NCBI GenBank assembly: GCA_019912385.1 | Contig: JAIOIW010000031.1 | Location: 1-64,000, forward strand | Source: Notoacmeibacter sp. | Lineage (GTDB): Bacteria; Pseudomonadota; Alphaproteobacteria; Rhizobiales; Rhizobiaceae | DNA length: 64,000 bases | Direction of reading: 5' to 3' | Part shown: piece by piece, positions 29,259 to 39,548 of the stretch | Numbering within the stretch: position 1 is the first letter of the stretch | Layout: every line of letters starts with the position of its first letter | Notes under the pieces: generated by a model | Told to the model about the DNA's origin: nothing | Databases searched by the model: none | The model's input: only the letters and a program-made list of their open reading frames with translations | Made by a program: the position numbers and the translations under genes

Positions 29259-30287
29259 ATGCAAGCGTCATCGACAGCGTCGGGCGGAAATGAACAATTG
29301 AACGCAATATCGAACAAACGTCGCAACGAAGCGGCTCGGATGGTCATTTGCGTCGGAACGCAGACTGAATCGCAAATGGTGATGCCGCCCGCCAGGGCGA
29401 TCGCGAAGGCGCTCGGCGCCGACCTCGCTTTCTTCCATGTCATAGAAACAGAGGCACTTGGAGGTCCGTCGCCGTCCGATCCCGTCGAGTGGGAGATCAA
29501 GCGTCGCGAGGCGAATGCCTTTATCTCCAACATTGCCCGGCAGTACGCAGGCGAAAACGGAACTGCGGAGGTGCATGTTCTGGAGGGGCGTTGCGCGGAA
29601 CAGATATGTGGCGCGCTGTCCGGACACCCGGAAGATATTGTGGCAATTTTCCGGGGCGACGGCTGGGCGGCGGGGCACATCGGAGGGACCGCGCGGCAGA
29701 TCCTGGAGGGCGGAACCAACTCGCTGCTTCTTTCTCCCGCCATGACAGAACCGCCGGTGAAGGGATTTACCCGGATCATCGTTCCGCTCGACGGCTCCGG
29801 GCAATCGGAAATGGCCATACCCGTTGCCGTCAAGATTGCCGCGTCCGAGGATGCCGAACTGCTGTTGGTCCATGCGACGCCGGAAACGGAACTCACGCGC
29901 GCCGGCCCCGCCGAACCCGATGACGCCGAATTGCTCGACCGTATCAGGCAGCGCAACGAGCGGGTGGCCAGGAAGTATCTCAACAGGCTCGGCAGCCGCG
30001 TGCGCACCGGCGGATTGCGGATACGGACGCTTGTGCTCAGCGGTGGAGACGTTCGCCGCCAACTGGTCGCCGCAATCAGAGAGCAGTCGGCCGATCTTCT
30101 TGTGCTGGCCTCTCATGGACAGAGCGGATATGCCGACGTGGCGCTGGGGAATGTCGCAAACTATCTGTTGAGCCGATCGAGCGTTCCGGTACTGATGGTT
30201 CGCAGCGCAAATGCTGAAACGAATGCCCATGTCTTTTCGGGAGCCCGTGCGAAGGGCACCCGAAAACCGGGGGCGGTTGCCCAATGA
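29259..30287 (+). CDS. Universal stress protein with two UspA domains
   Basis: 342 residues. The first Usp-like domain (about 25-155) is degenerate; the second (about 165-320) keeps RIIVPLDGSGQSEMAIPVA and the nucleotide-binding ASHGQSGYADVALGNVANYLLSRSSVPVLMVR (G-x2-G-x9-G type). ATG 29259 follows AGTAGGGAGTCC. The stop overlaps the start of the cyclic glucan synthase gene (ATGA), so the two are co-translated. A role in stress or osmotic signalling to glucan synthesis is inferred from this coupling only. Confidence 0.9.
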   Translation: MQASSTASGGNEQLNAISNKRRNEAARMVICVGTQTESQMVMPPARAIAKALGADLAFFHVIETEALGGPSPSDPVEWEIKRREANAFISNIARQYAGENGTAEVHVLEGRCAEQICGALSGHPEDIVAIFRGDGWAAGHIGGTARQILEGGTNSLLLSPAMTEPPVKGFTRIIVPLDGSGQSEMAIPVAVKIAASEDAELLLVHATPETELTRAGPAEPDDAELLDRIRQRNERVARKYLNRLGSRVRTGGLRIRTLVLSGGDVRRQLVAAIREQSADLLVLASHGQSGYADVALGNVANYLLSRSSVPVLMVRSANAETNAHVFSGARAKGTRKPGAVAQ

Positions 30288-33200
30288 ATCCCGCCGGAGG
30301 GCTGTCGCAAAAGGATCCCTCCGCGCAGAAGATGCCGGACGGGGCATCCCGGACCGATCGCTCGCCCAGACCGCCCGAGGCGCTGGATGTCCTGGCCAAT
30401 CTGGACAAGCTTCCGGCGTGGCTGGGCCGGGTCAGACGCTATTGCGGCGATCCGCCTCCCGACCATGAACAGGCGGCCGACTGGCTGCTCGACAACGATT
30501 ACCAGGTCTCGCGCGCAATTCGCGAAGTCCGGCGCGATCTGCCTCCCGAATTCTACCGCCGTCTTAGCGGTGTCGACGGGGAGGGCGGTACGCGATTGCC
30601 GGGGATATTCAATGCGGCGCACGGCATTCTGAAGGAATTGCCCGCCCGGTTTCGGGCGCCGGCGGTCGTCGATTTCCTTCGGGACTACCAGCGCGGTTCA
30701 CCTTTCACGATTGCCGAGCTGTGGGCGCTGCCTTCGATGCTCAGGCTGGCAGCCCTGGAAATCCTGGGCGACGGATTTGCCGCGCTTGACCCGGAACTGG
30801 AACCGCCTTTCGTGCCGAGCCGGTTTGCTGCCGAACGGCGTTCCCAGGCGCCAACGGACCGGATTGCCCGGGCGATCACAGCGCTTGCTGCCGTGCGTTC
30901 GATCGAATGGCGCGACGTTTTCGACGCGGCGAGCCTGGTCGAGGCGCTGCTCGGCGCCGACCCGGCGGGCGTCTATCCGCTCATGGATTTCGAAACCCGC
31001 GACCGGTACCGCAGGGTGGTCGAAGACCTGAGCGACCGTTCCGGCGCGAGTGAAAAGACGGTTGCCGATACCGCGCTGGAATTTGCGGGCGGCAGCCACG
31101 CGATGAAGCGCATGAAGCATGTCGGCTACTGGCTGATCGATGAAGGTCGCGCCACGCTCGAGCGCCGGCTGGGATACCGCGTTCGCCTGGGAGACGGCTT
31201 CCGCCGTGCACTCCTGCGGCATGCGGGAAAGGCTTACGCCGCGGCTTTCATCATGCTGGTTTCGGCCGTTCTGCTTCTGCCCTTGTGGAAGATCCGGGCG
31301 TACGACGCCGGGCCGTTCGCGCAATTGGCGGGCCTGCTGCTGTTCTTGCTGCCGGCGACGATGCTTTCGGTCGCGCTTTTGCACTGGGTGATTACGCGTC
31401 TCGTGGAGCCGCGGCTTATTGCCATGATGGATTTCAGCGACGCGATACCCGCCGACTGTCCGACATGTGTCGTCGTGCCGGTGATCGTGACAAGCGCCGA
31501 GGAGGTTGCCCATATCGCCGAGCAACTGGAAATCCGGTGGTTGTCGAATTCCGATCCGATGCTGCGTTTCGTGTTGCTCAGCGATTTCGGCGATGCACCG
31601 CAGGAGCATATGCCCGGGGATGCGGCCATAACGGATCGGCTGAAGGCAGCCGTCCGCGCGCTCAATGACCGGCATGGCGAGGCGGGAGCCGGGCTTTTCC
31701 ACCTGCTTCATCGCCCACGCCGGTATAATCCGGCGGAGGGCAACTGGCTGGGTTGGGAAAGAAAGCGCGGTAAACTCGAGCAGTTCAACGAATTCGTGCT
31801 CGGCGGCTCCGCCGATGCATTCGAAATACGCGAAGGCGACATCGAGCGCCTGCGCGGTACGCGGTTCGTCATCACGCTGGACGCGGATACCGCGCTTCCG
31901 CCGGGATCTGCCGCGCGGATGATCGGTGCGCTTGCCCATCCGCTGAACTCACCCGTCGTCGATCAGCAAACGCGAAAGGTGGTGGCCGGATACACCATCG
32001 TTCAACCGCGCGTCGAAGTGCTGCCGTTCAAAGGCTCGGTTTCACTGTTCTGCCGCTTCTATGCCGGTGATACGGCGATCGACATCTATTCGAGGGCTGT
32101 TTCGGATGTCTACCAGGACCTTTTTGCCGCCGGGATCTATGTCGGCAAGGGCATCTACGACGTGGCTGCCTTCCAGGCATGCCTGGAGGGGCGGACGCCG
32201 GAAAACACGATCCTCAGCCATGACCTCTTCGAAGGCGTGCACGGACGGGTAGCGTTGGCTACCGACATTGTCCTCTATGAGGATTTTCCGCAGACCTACG
32301 CGGAATATTCGTGGCGCCTGCATCGCTGGATCCGTGGCGATTGGCAGCTCTTGCCGTGGCTCAAGCGGACCATTCCGCTGGCGGGCGGGCAGCGGGCGCG
32401 AAATTCGCTCTCGATCATCGACCGCTGGAAGATCGTCGACAATCTGCGCCGCAGCCTGCTGGCCCCGGCATTGCTGCTGTTCTTCATCGGCGGCTGGATG
32501 GCATTGCCCGGCAGTGCCTGGGTGTGGACGGGCCTGGCGGTCGCCGCTCCCGCCGCCTATCTTCTCGGCGAAGCCGGTACCCTGGCGATCCGCGTATTCC
32601 GCCGCGGATATCGCGGCGATCTGGCCTTTCCGGTTGGCGAACGCCTTGGCCGCTGGTTCCTGACCATCGCCTTTCTTGTCAGCGACACCCTGATCTCGCT
32701 CGACGCGATCGGCCGAACGCTCTGGCGGCTGGCATGGAGCCGCAGTCGCCTGTTGCAATGGCGCACCGCGGCACAAGCCGGTTCCCTGGAGACAAGTGCG
32801 GATTCACGCATCAACGCCTGGCGGCGGATGTGGCCCTCGACGGCATTCGCGACTGTGCTGGCCCTGGACCTCGCCATTTATGGCGGTGGGTCCCTGCTGC
32901 CCGCGGCGCCCGTGCTCGCGCTGTGGATTATCGCGCCCGAGATCGCGGTGTGGCTCGGCAAACCGCGCACACTTCGGCGGCAGATCCTGAACCGGGACGA
33001 ACGGACATTTCTCAAGGCGGTCGCGCGCCGTACATGGCTGTATTTCGAGATATTTGCCGGACCGGACGACAATTGGCTGCCGCCGGACAATTTCCAGGAA
33101 GCGCCGAGGCGCGAGGTAGCGCATCGCACATCGCCGACGAATATCGGTCTTTTCCTGACATCGGCCCAGGCGGCACTCGATTTCGGTTTTACCGGAGCAG

Positions 33201-36200
33201 CGGATTTCGCTGCCCGCATGCGCAATGCGCTCGATTCGATCGACCGCCTGGAGAGCCATCGCGGGCACGTGCTCAACTGGTACGATACCAGGACGCTCGA
33301 GCCGCTCGAGCCGCGCTATGTCTCGACCGTCGATAGCGGAAACCTGGCGGTTTGCCTGGTCTCACTTCGGCAGGGATGCCGCGATCTCGCGGCGGGCCCG
33401 GCGATCGCGCCACAGACGTGGGACGGCCTCTCCTGCACACTCGACCTGCTGTTCGATGCGCTCGACAGGTTTCCGGAAAGGAACAGTGCGGACCTGAATC
33501 GCTGCAAGGCGGATTTCCTGAAGGCGATCGGGGACGCCGGGCACCCGCGATCCGACTGGTGCGGACCGTTACGCGAAGTCGGCCGGCTGTGGCTTCAACT
33601 GGAGGAGCTTGTCCGCGAGGCAATCTCGAAAACCGCTGATATTGCGGAGGATCACCTTGTCGAAATCCACATGTGGAACGAGCGCGTTCATCACCACATC
33701 AGGGCCCTGTCACGCGATTTCGCGACTTTTCTGCCCTGGCTGGCGGTTGCCGAAGACGCGCCGGAAGCGGCGGCGGCAATCGCGCGCGAATTGGCGGATG
33801 CCTTGGCGCCTTCGATCGCATTGAATGCGCTGGACGAACGAAAAGGCGGCATTATCGAAATCCTGGACAGGGAATTCGCGGCTGGCGCGCCCGGCAGCCA
33901 AGTGAGCCGCTGGCTGGAGCGGATGCGTGAGGCGGTTGACCGGGGGATGGCCGCGCAGGAGGTCTTGCGCAAAGACCTGCTGGAGATCGCAGAGCGCGCC
34001 GAGGACAGGGCCTTCGGAATGGATTTCGCAATGCTCTACGACCCCGAAGCGCGGTTGTTCCGCATCGGCTACAACGTCAGTTCCGGCCAGATCGATGCCA
34101 ATCACTACGACCTGCTGGCGACCGAAGCGCGTATCGCGAGCTATTTCGCCATTGCAAAGCGCGATGTTCCACTCAAGCACTGGTTCGCTCTCGGGCGCCC
34201 GGTCACAAGGCTGAGAAACAAACCGTCGGTCCTGTCGTGGAACGGTTCGATGTTCGAATACCTCATGCCGGCCATCTTTCTGCCGGGTCGGCGCGACACG
34301 CTGCTTGGCGAAAGCGAAGCCATTGCCGTCGACTATCAGCGCGCCTACGGGCGGCAGCGTGGCGTGCCCTGGGGTATCTCCGAATCCGCCTTCGCGGCGA
34401 CCGATCGCGAGGGCAACTACCAGTACCGTGCATTCGGCGCGCCGGGGCTCGCGCTGCGGCGCGGCATGACGGAAGACCTCGTCATCGCGCCCTATGCGAG
34501 TGCCTTGGCGCTGTGCTGCTGGCCAACCGCAGCGGTGCGGAACATGAGGGAATTGCAAGCGCTTGGAGCACTCGGGACCTATGGCTTCCACGATGCGATG
34601 GATTTCACGCCCGAACGCGTTCCCGAAGGCCGCGACTACAACCTTGTCATGAACTACATGGCCCATCATCACGGCATGACCATGGCTGCCATCGCCAATG
34701 CCCTGAACGATGACATCTTTGCGCGGCGGTTCCTTTCGGAAAAGCGCATGCAATCGGTAAACATGCTGCTTCAGGAACGGGTGCCCTGGGGGGCGCCGGT
34801 CGAAAAAGGCCGTATCGAGGAAGTCCGGCACGAGGCGGAGAAGGAGCACGAAGTCGCGCCGCTTCCGCAGTGGGTGCCGTCGCGCGCGGCCATGGTGCCG
34901 CAGATGCAAATGCTGGGAAACGGGCGCATGGCGTCCTGGATATCGGAATCCGGCGCGGGGTATCTCGTTCGCCAGGGGATTTCGCTGACGCGGTGGCGGC
35001 CGGACCCCACCTGCGACGCTTTCGGCTATTGGATCTACGTGCGCGATGTGGATTCCGGCGAAACCTGGTCGGTCGGAAGGTCGCCGTCCGGCGTGGAAAA
35101 TCATGATGTGACGGTCATCTTCAACCAGCACATGGTCGAGACTTTCAGGCGCGACCGCGGGATCGCCATTCGCATGGAAGCGGTGGTGGCGGCTGGCGAC
35201 GATGCCGATATCCGCGAGATCTCGGTCACCAACGAGAGCGGATCGGAGCGAACCATCGACTTCACGAGCTACGCCGAAGTGGTTCTCGCACCGCCACTCG
35301 AAGACGAGCGCCATCCCGCGTTCAGCAAGCTGTTCGTCGGCAGCCGGTATCTGCGCAAGCAAAACGGCCTGCTGTTTACACGAAGGCCGCGGCGGCCGGA
35401 ATCGCGTCCACCCGTGTTGCTGCACAGGCTCGCTTCCGACGATCCGGCAATAGCGGTGACCGGGTACGAAACGGACCGGGCCCGTTTTCTCGGCCGGCTG
35501 GGGGATCGCCGTGCGCCGCGCGCGCTTGACAAAGGCCTGTCAGGAACGACCGGCTGGACGCTGGATCCGATCATGAGCCTGCAAACCAGGATACGCCTCG
35601 ATCCTTATGAGACAAAGAGGTTCAGCTTCGTGACGGTTGCCGGCGATTCGCGCGGTGAGGTGCTGGAAGCGGCCGAACGCCATGCGTCGGGCATGATCGA
35701 GAGGCCGCGCCACGATGCGGCCCGCGCCGCCGCGCGCGAGGTTGCCCGTTTCGGGATCGATCCGCCTCGGCTGCCCGAACTCCAGGTTCTCGCCTCGCTG
35801 CTGCTGGCCCCGCACCCCGACACGAGGGAAATGCCGGGCGATGTCGTCGCCAACAGAACCAGCCAGCCCGACCTGTGGCAGTTCGGCATATCGGGGGACT
35901 TTCCCATTCTCCTGCTGCAAATGGAAAGCGATGCGCCTTCGAACCTGCTCGAACTGCTGATCAAGGCGCAGCGCCTGTGGCGTCGCGGCCAGATGCGCAT
36001 GGATCTCGTCGTGTTGCGCAACGAGGCAGCGGGATATGAGGCGCCGCTTCGCGAACGTATCCTGTCGATCCTGCGCGAGAGCGACGCCTATGAAGACCTC
36101 GGAACTTCGGGGGGGATACACCTGCTCTCGGCGGCAAGCATCAATCAGGACCTGATCCGGCTTCTGTGCGCGGCTGCCCATGTCGTACTGGACGATGACG

Positions 36201-38731
36201 GCCCGCCGCTGGCGACGATCCTCGACAGGGTGCTGGAGCACCGCGCACCGCAGCCGCCCTTCGCGCCGCCCGAGCCGGCGAAGCGCTACCCGATGGAACC
36301 GGTGGCCCGCCCGCGGGACCTGGAGTTCGACAACGGTATCGGCGGTTTCGATCGCGCCGATGGCGACTATGTCATCTATCTCGAGGCCAAAGACACGACG
36401 CCTTCGCCGTGGTGCAATGTGCTTGCCAATGACGGCTTCGGGACCATCGTCAGCGAAGCCGGCCTCGGCTTCACCTGGGCGGTCAACAGCGGCGAGAACC
36501 GGCTGACGCCGTGGTCCAACGACCCGGTCTGCGACACGCCCGGCGAGGCCCTGTACTTGCGCGACGAGCACAGCGGCGCCTTCTGGTCGCCGACGCCCGC
36601 GCCGGCAGGCCGTGACGCGGCCTGCCTCGTGCGCCATGGTGCCGGGCACACCGCTTGGTCGCGCAACAGCAACGGCCTGGAACAGACGCTGCGGGTGTTC
36701 GTGCCGGCCGACGATCCGGTGAAGATCGTGACGCTGAAGCTGGTCAACCGGACGGACGAGCCGCGACGCGTGACGGCAACCTACTATGTGGAATGGTTGC
36801 TGGGCGCGCTGGCCAGCACCGCGAAACCGCATACGGCGTGCCAGTATGACGCGACGACCCGGGCGATCCTCGCAAGCAATGGCTGGAACGCGGAATTCGC
36901 CGGTCGCATCGCATTCCTGACGGCGACGCTGCCGCCGCACAGCGTCACCGGCAGCCGCCGCGACTTCCTGGGGGTCGAGGGCAGTGTCGCCGATCCCGCA
37001 GGCCTTCGGCAACACGATCTCGGTGGCCGGTTCGCGCCCGACGGCGATGTCTGCGCGGCTTACCAGGTCTACCTGGATGTCGGGTCGGGACAATCGGCGG
37101 AAGTCACGTTCGTGCTCGGCGAGGGCGCCGACCGGGCGGAAACCGAGACGCTTGTCGCCAAATGGCGCGATCCGGCGGCCGCTGAACCGGCTTTCGCCGG
37201 CGTGAAGGAAACCTGGACAAGGCGGCTCGGCGCCGTCCAGGTGAAGACGCCCGATCCCGCCTTCGACCTGATGATCAACCGCTGGCTTCTCTACCAGACG
37301 ACCGCATCGCGGCTCATGGCGCGCGCCGGATATTACCAGGCGGGCGGCGCATTCGGTTTCCGCGACCAGCTTCAGGATGTGCTGGCGCTGATGTTCAGCG
37401 AGCCGGTGCGCGCCCGCGGCCAGATCCTGCGCGCCGCGGCACACCAGTTCGAAGAGGGGGATGCACAGCACTGGTGGCATCCGCCGTCGGGCCGGGGCGT
37501 GCGCACACATTGCTCCGACGACTTCATCTGGCTGCCGTTCGTCGCCGCCCGCTATGTCGAGGCCACCGGCGATGCTTCGATCCTCGACGAGGAGGTGGCG
37601 TTCCTCTCTGCGCCGCCGCTGTCGCCAAAGGAACATGACCGCTACGCGCTGTTTGCTTCCGGCGAACGCGCATCGCTTCTCGAGCATTGCGAGCGTGCGC
37701 TCGGCCGAATGATGTCGGTGGGCCATCACGGCCTGCCTCTGATTGGGACCGGCGACTGGAATGACGGCATGGACCGGATTGGCGACAGGGGCCGCGGCGA
37801 AAGCGTCTGGCTGGCCTGGTTCCAGATCGCCACGATCCGGCATTTCGCTCCGGTGCTGCAAAGCAAGGGGAGGGATGTTGGCGAGTTTCTGGCCTATGCC
37901 GGTTCGCTGGAAGACGCGATTGCGCGGCATGCATGGGACGGGGAATGGTATGTGCGGGCCTTCGACGACGAAGGGAGACCCTGGGGTTCCAGGCAGAACG
38001 ATGAATGCCAGATCGACGCGATCGCCCAGACCTGGGCAGTCATCGCCGGCAATCCGTCGGATACCCGCGCGAACATCGCCATGGATTCCGTCCGCACCCG
38101 CCTTGTGGACCGGGAAAACCGCATCATCCAGTTGCTGGACCCGCCATTCCACTCGACACCGCGCGATCCCGGATACATCAAGGCCTACCCGGCAGGCATC
38201 CGGGAAAACGGCGGACAATATACCCATGCGGCGACCTGGGTGGGGCATGCCCTGGCCCGGCAGGGCGACGGGGACGGGGCCTGGCAGATCTTCGACATAA
38301 TCAATCCGGTCCGCCGCAGCGCGACGAAAGCCGATGCGTCGCACTATGCCCGAGAACCCTATGTACTGGCCGGCGATGTTTACGGCCCGGGACCGAATCG
38401 CGGCCTTGGCGGGTGGTCCTGGTACACGGGTGCTGCCGGCTGGACATGGCAACTCGGCGTCGAGGCCATCCTCGGTCTGCGGTTAGAGGGCGGCGGCCTG
38501 ACGATCGATCCCTGCCTGCCGCGTGCCTGGGGCAGGGTGGAGGCCGTGGTCAGCGGACCGCACGGCACGATAGAGGTATTGCTCGAAGACCCGCACAATT
38601 TGGGGCACGGCAAGCTGAAAATCATTGTGGACGGCAAGGTGCGAAGAACAAAGCGTCCGATCGCGTTTCCCGGACCAGGCAAGACGCGGAAAGTTCTTGT
38701 GACGATCGGAGCAGGAGGCGGTCGAAGCTGA
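30284..38731 (+). CDS. ndvB: Cyclic beta-1,2-glucan synthase (NdvB/Cgs)
   Basis: 2,815 residues, matching Sinorhizobium NdvB and Brucella Cgs (about 2,830-2,870). Inner-membrane protein making periplasmic cyclic beta-1,2-glucans from UDP-glucose. Order: cytosolic N-terminus; membrane segments from about residue 316; a GT84 glycosyltransferase with VITLDADTALPPG (near 530) and YSWRLHRWIRGDWQL (near 675); further membrane segments to about 900; a glycoamylase-like domain with MNYMAHHHGMTMAAIANAL (near 1460); and a C-terminal GH94 phosphorylase-like module with two beta-sandwich parts (near 1545 and 2050) and the catalytic Asp in GTGDWNDGMDRIGDRG near 2487, which controls ring size. The ATG overlaps the stop of the upstream universal stress gene. 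Needed for osmotic adaptation and host interaction in relatives. Confidence 0.95.
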   Translation: MNPAGGLSQKDPSAQKMPDGASRTDRSPRPPEALDVLANLDKLPAWLGRVRRYCGDPPPDHEQAADWLLDNDYQVSRAIREVRRDLPPEFYRRLSGVDGEGGTRLPGIFNAAHGILKELPARFRAPAVVDFLRDYQRGSPFTIAELWALPSMLRLAALEILGDGFAALDPELEPPFVPSRFAAERRSQAPTDRIARAITALAAVRSIEWRDVFDAASLVEALLGADPAGVYPLMDFETRDRYRRVVEDLSDRSGASEKTVADTALEFAGGSHAMKRMKHVGYWLIDEGRATLERRLGYRVRLGDGFRRALLRHAGKAYAAAFIMLVSAVLLLPLWKIRAYDAGPFAQLAGLLLFLLPATMLSVALLHWVITRLVEPRLIAMMDFSDAIPADCPTCVVVPVIVTSAEEVAHIAEQLEIRWLSNSDPMLRFVLLSDFGDAPQEHMPGDAAITDRLKAAVRALNDRHGEAGAGLFHLLHRPRRYNPAEGNWLGWERKRGKLEQFNEFVLGGSADAFEIREGDIERLRGTRFVITLDADTALPPGSAARMIGALAHPLNSPVVDQQTRKVVAGYTIVQPRVEVLPFKGSVSLFCRFYAGDTAIDIYSRAVSDVYQDLFAAGIYVGKGIYDVAAFQACLEGRTPENTILSHDLFEGVHGRVALATDIVLYEDFPQTYAEYSWRLHRWIRGDWQLLPWLKRTIPLAGGQRARNSLSIIDRWKIVDNLRRSLLAPALLLFFIGGWMALPGSAWVWTGLAVAAPAAYLLGEAGTLAIRVFRRGYRGDLAFPVGERLGRWFLTIAFLVSDTLISLDAIGRTLWRLAWSRSRLLQWRTAAQAGSLETSADSRINAWRRMWPSTAFATVLALDLAIYGGGSLLPAAPVLALWIIAPEIAVWLGKPRTLRRQILNRDERTFLKAVARRTWLYFEIFAGPDDNWLPPDNFQEAPRREVAHRTSPTNIGLFLTSAQAALDFGFTGAADFAARMRNALDSIDRLESHRGHVLNWYDTRTLEPLEPRYVSTVDSGNLAVCLVSLRQGCRDLAAGPAIAPQTWDGLSCTLDLLFDALDRFPERNSADLNRCKADFLKAIGDAGHPRSDWCGPLREVGRLWLQLEELVREAISKTADIAEDHLVEIHMWNERVHHHIRALSRDFATFLPWLAVAEDAPEAAAAIARELADALAPSIALNALDERKGGIIEILDREFAAGAPGSQVSRWLERMREAVDRGMAAQEVLRKDLLEIAERAEDRAFGMDFAMLYDPEARLFRIGYNVSSGQIDANHYDLLATEARIASYFAIAKRDVPLKHWFALGRPVTRLRNKPSVLSWNGSMFEYLMPAIFLPGRRDTLLGESEAIAVDYQRAYGRQRGVPWGISESAFAATDREGNYQYRAFGAPGLALRRGMTEDLVIAPYASALALCCWPTAAVRNMRELQALGALGTYGFHDAMDFTPERVPEGRDYNLVMNYMAHHHGMTMAAIANALNDDIFARRFLSEKRMQSVNMLLQERVPWGAPVEKGRIEEVRHEAEKEHEVAPLPQWVPSRAAMVPQMQMLGNGRMASWISESGAGYLVRQGISLTRWRPDPTCDAFGYWIYVRDVDSGETWSVGRSPSGVENHDVTVIFNQHMVETFRRDRGIAIRMEAVVAAGDDADIREISVTNESGSERTIDFTSYAEVVLAPPLEDERHPAFSKLFVGSRYLRKQNGLLFTRRPRRPESRPPVLLHRLASDDPAIAVTGYETDRARFLGRLGDRRAPRALDKGLSGTTGWTLDPIMSLQTRIRLDPYETKRFSFVTVAGDSRGEVLEAAERHASGMIERPRHDAARAAAREVARFGIDPPRLPELQVLASLLLAPHPDTREMPGDVVANRTSQPDLWQFGISGDFPILLLQMESDAPSNLLELLIKAQRLWRRGQMRMDLVVLRNEAAGYEAPLRERILSILRESDAYEDLGTSGGIHLLSAASINQDLIRLLCAAAHVVLDDDGPPLATILDRVLEHRAPQPPFAPPEPAKRYPMEPVARPRDLEFDNGIGGFDRADGDYVIYLEAKDTTPSPWCNVLANDGFGTIVSEAGLGFTWAVNSGENRLTPWSNDPVCDTPGEALYLRDEHSGAFWSPTPAPAGRDAACLVRHGAGHTAWSRNSNGLEQTLRVFVPADDPVKIVTLKLVNRTDEPRRVTATYYVEWLLGALASTAKPHTACQYDATTRAILASNGWNAEFAGRIAFLTATLPPHSVTGSRRDFLGVEGSVADPAGLRQHDLGGRFAPDGDVCAAYQVYLDVGSGQSAEVTFVLGEGADRAETETLVAKWRDPAAAEPAFAGVKETWTRRLGAVQVKTPDPAFDLMINRWLLYQTTASRLMARAGYYQAGGAFGFRDQLQDVLALMFSEPVRARGQILRAAAHQFEEGDAQHWWHPPSGRGVRTHCSDDFIWLPFVAARYVEATGDASILDEEVAFLSAPPLSPKEHDRYALFASGERASLLEHCERALGRMMSVGHHGLPLIGTGDWNDGMDRIGDRGRGESVWLAWFQIATIRHFAPVLQSKGRDVGEFLAYAGSLEDAIARHAWDGEWYVRAFDDEGRPWGSRQNDECQIDAIAQTWAVIAGNPSDTRANIAMDSVRTRLVDRENRIIQLLDPPFHSTPRDPGYIKAYPAGIRENGGQYTHAATWVGHALARQGDGDGAWQIFDIINPVRRSATKADASHYAREPYVLAGDVYGPGPNRGLGGWSWYTGAAGWTWQLGVEAILGLRLEGGGLTIDPCLPRAWGRVEAVVSGPHGTIEVLLEDPHNLGHGKLKIIVDGKVRRTKRPIAFPGPGKTRKVLVTIGAGGGRS

Positions 38732-38786
38732 ATGAACGCGATTGGACTGTCCCGTGATCGACGTCAATGCCAGCCTTGCCTGCAGC

Positions 38787-39548
38787 TCAAAATGCCTTGA
38801 GCAGGCGCGTGGTCTGCGGATCCATGAAACCCGCCACCGTCGCGTCGGTTTCCAGTTGCAGCGCGCGGTGCAGATCGGGCACCGCGGCCGCGTTGAGAAC
38901 GCGCTTCATCGCGCGAACCGAGAGCGATGGGAGGGCAGACAGGTCTTCAGCGACCTTTATTGCCTGCGCCATGAGTTCCGCATCGGGCACGACCTTCCAT
39001 GCGACGCCGGCCTTGGCCAGTTCGGCCGCGCCGTAGCGGTGTCCGAAAAACAGCATCTCGCGCGCCTTGTTGAGGCCGACCAGAGCCGGCAGCAGGGACG
39101 TGACCGCGCCGGTAACGAACAGGTTCAACGATACTTCGGGGAAAAAGCCCCTGGCATTCTCCGCCCAGATCGGGAAATCGCAGTTGATCGCCCATTCGAA
39201 CCCGCCGCCGACGGCCCAGCCGTTGATCGCGCCGACCACCGGCTTGGCACCTAGCGTGATCGCGTGGGTTGCGCGCTGGATGGCGAGGACGAGGTCGCGC
39301 GCCTCCTCTTCGGTTTCGGGTTGTACATGTTCGCGGCGATCATCCCCGGCGCAAAAGGCCTTGCCGGCTCCGGTCAGGATGATGACCCGGGTGTCCGGGT
39401 CGGCATTGGCATCATCAAAGGCCGCCGCGACATCGTCGATCAATTGCCGGTTCATGGCATTCAGGCTGCCGGGGCGATTGAGCGTGATCGTGCGCACGCC
39501 GTTGCCGCCGAGCGCGCTGAGGACGGTTTCATAGGTAAAGCCTGTCAT
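38787..39548 (-). CDS. Enoyl-CoA hydratase/isomerase (crotonase) family protein
   Basis: 253 residues. Crotonase oxyanion-hole motifs AGKAFCAGDDRREH (near 63-76) and GAINGWAVGGGFEWAINCDF (near 105-124); both catalytic acidic positions appear kept (the Glu in GGGFEW and the one in FFPEVSLN). ATG at 39548 overlaps the stop of the ligase gene upstream (ATGA). Last gene of the tetR-ligase-crotonase operon; probably hydrates an unsaturated aryl- or acyl-CoA made by the neighbouring ligases. Confidence 0.92.
   Translation of the reverse strand: MTGFTYETVLSALGGNGVRTITLNRPGSLNAMNRQLIDDVAAAFDDANADPDTRVIILTGAGKAFCAGDDRREHVQPETEEEARDLVLAIQRATHAITLGAKPVVGAINGWAVGGGFEWAINCDFPIWAENARGFFPEVSLNLFVTGAVTSLLPALVGLNKAREMLFFGHRYGAAELAKAGVAWKVVPDAELMAQAIKVAEDLSALPSLSVRAMKRVLNAAAVPDLHRALQLETDATVAGFMDPQTTRLLKAF

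Noticed and set aside
35540-38452. 970-codon minus-strand frame within ndvB
   Set aside because: Antisense to the GH94 region of the glucan synthase, whose catalytic motifs are intact.
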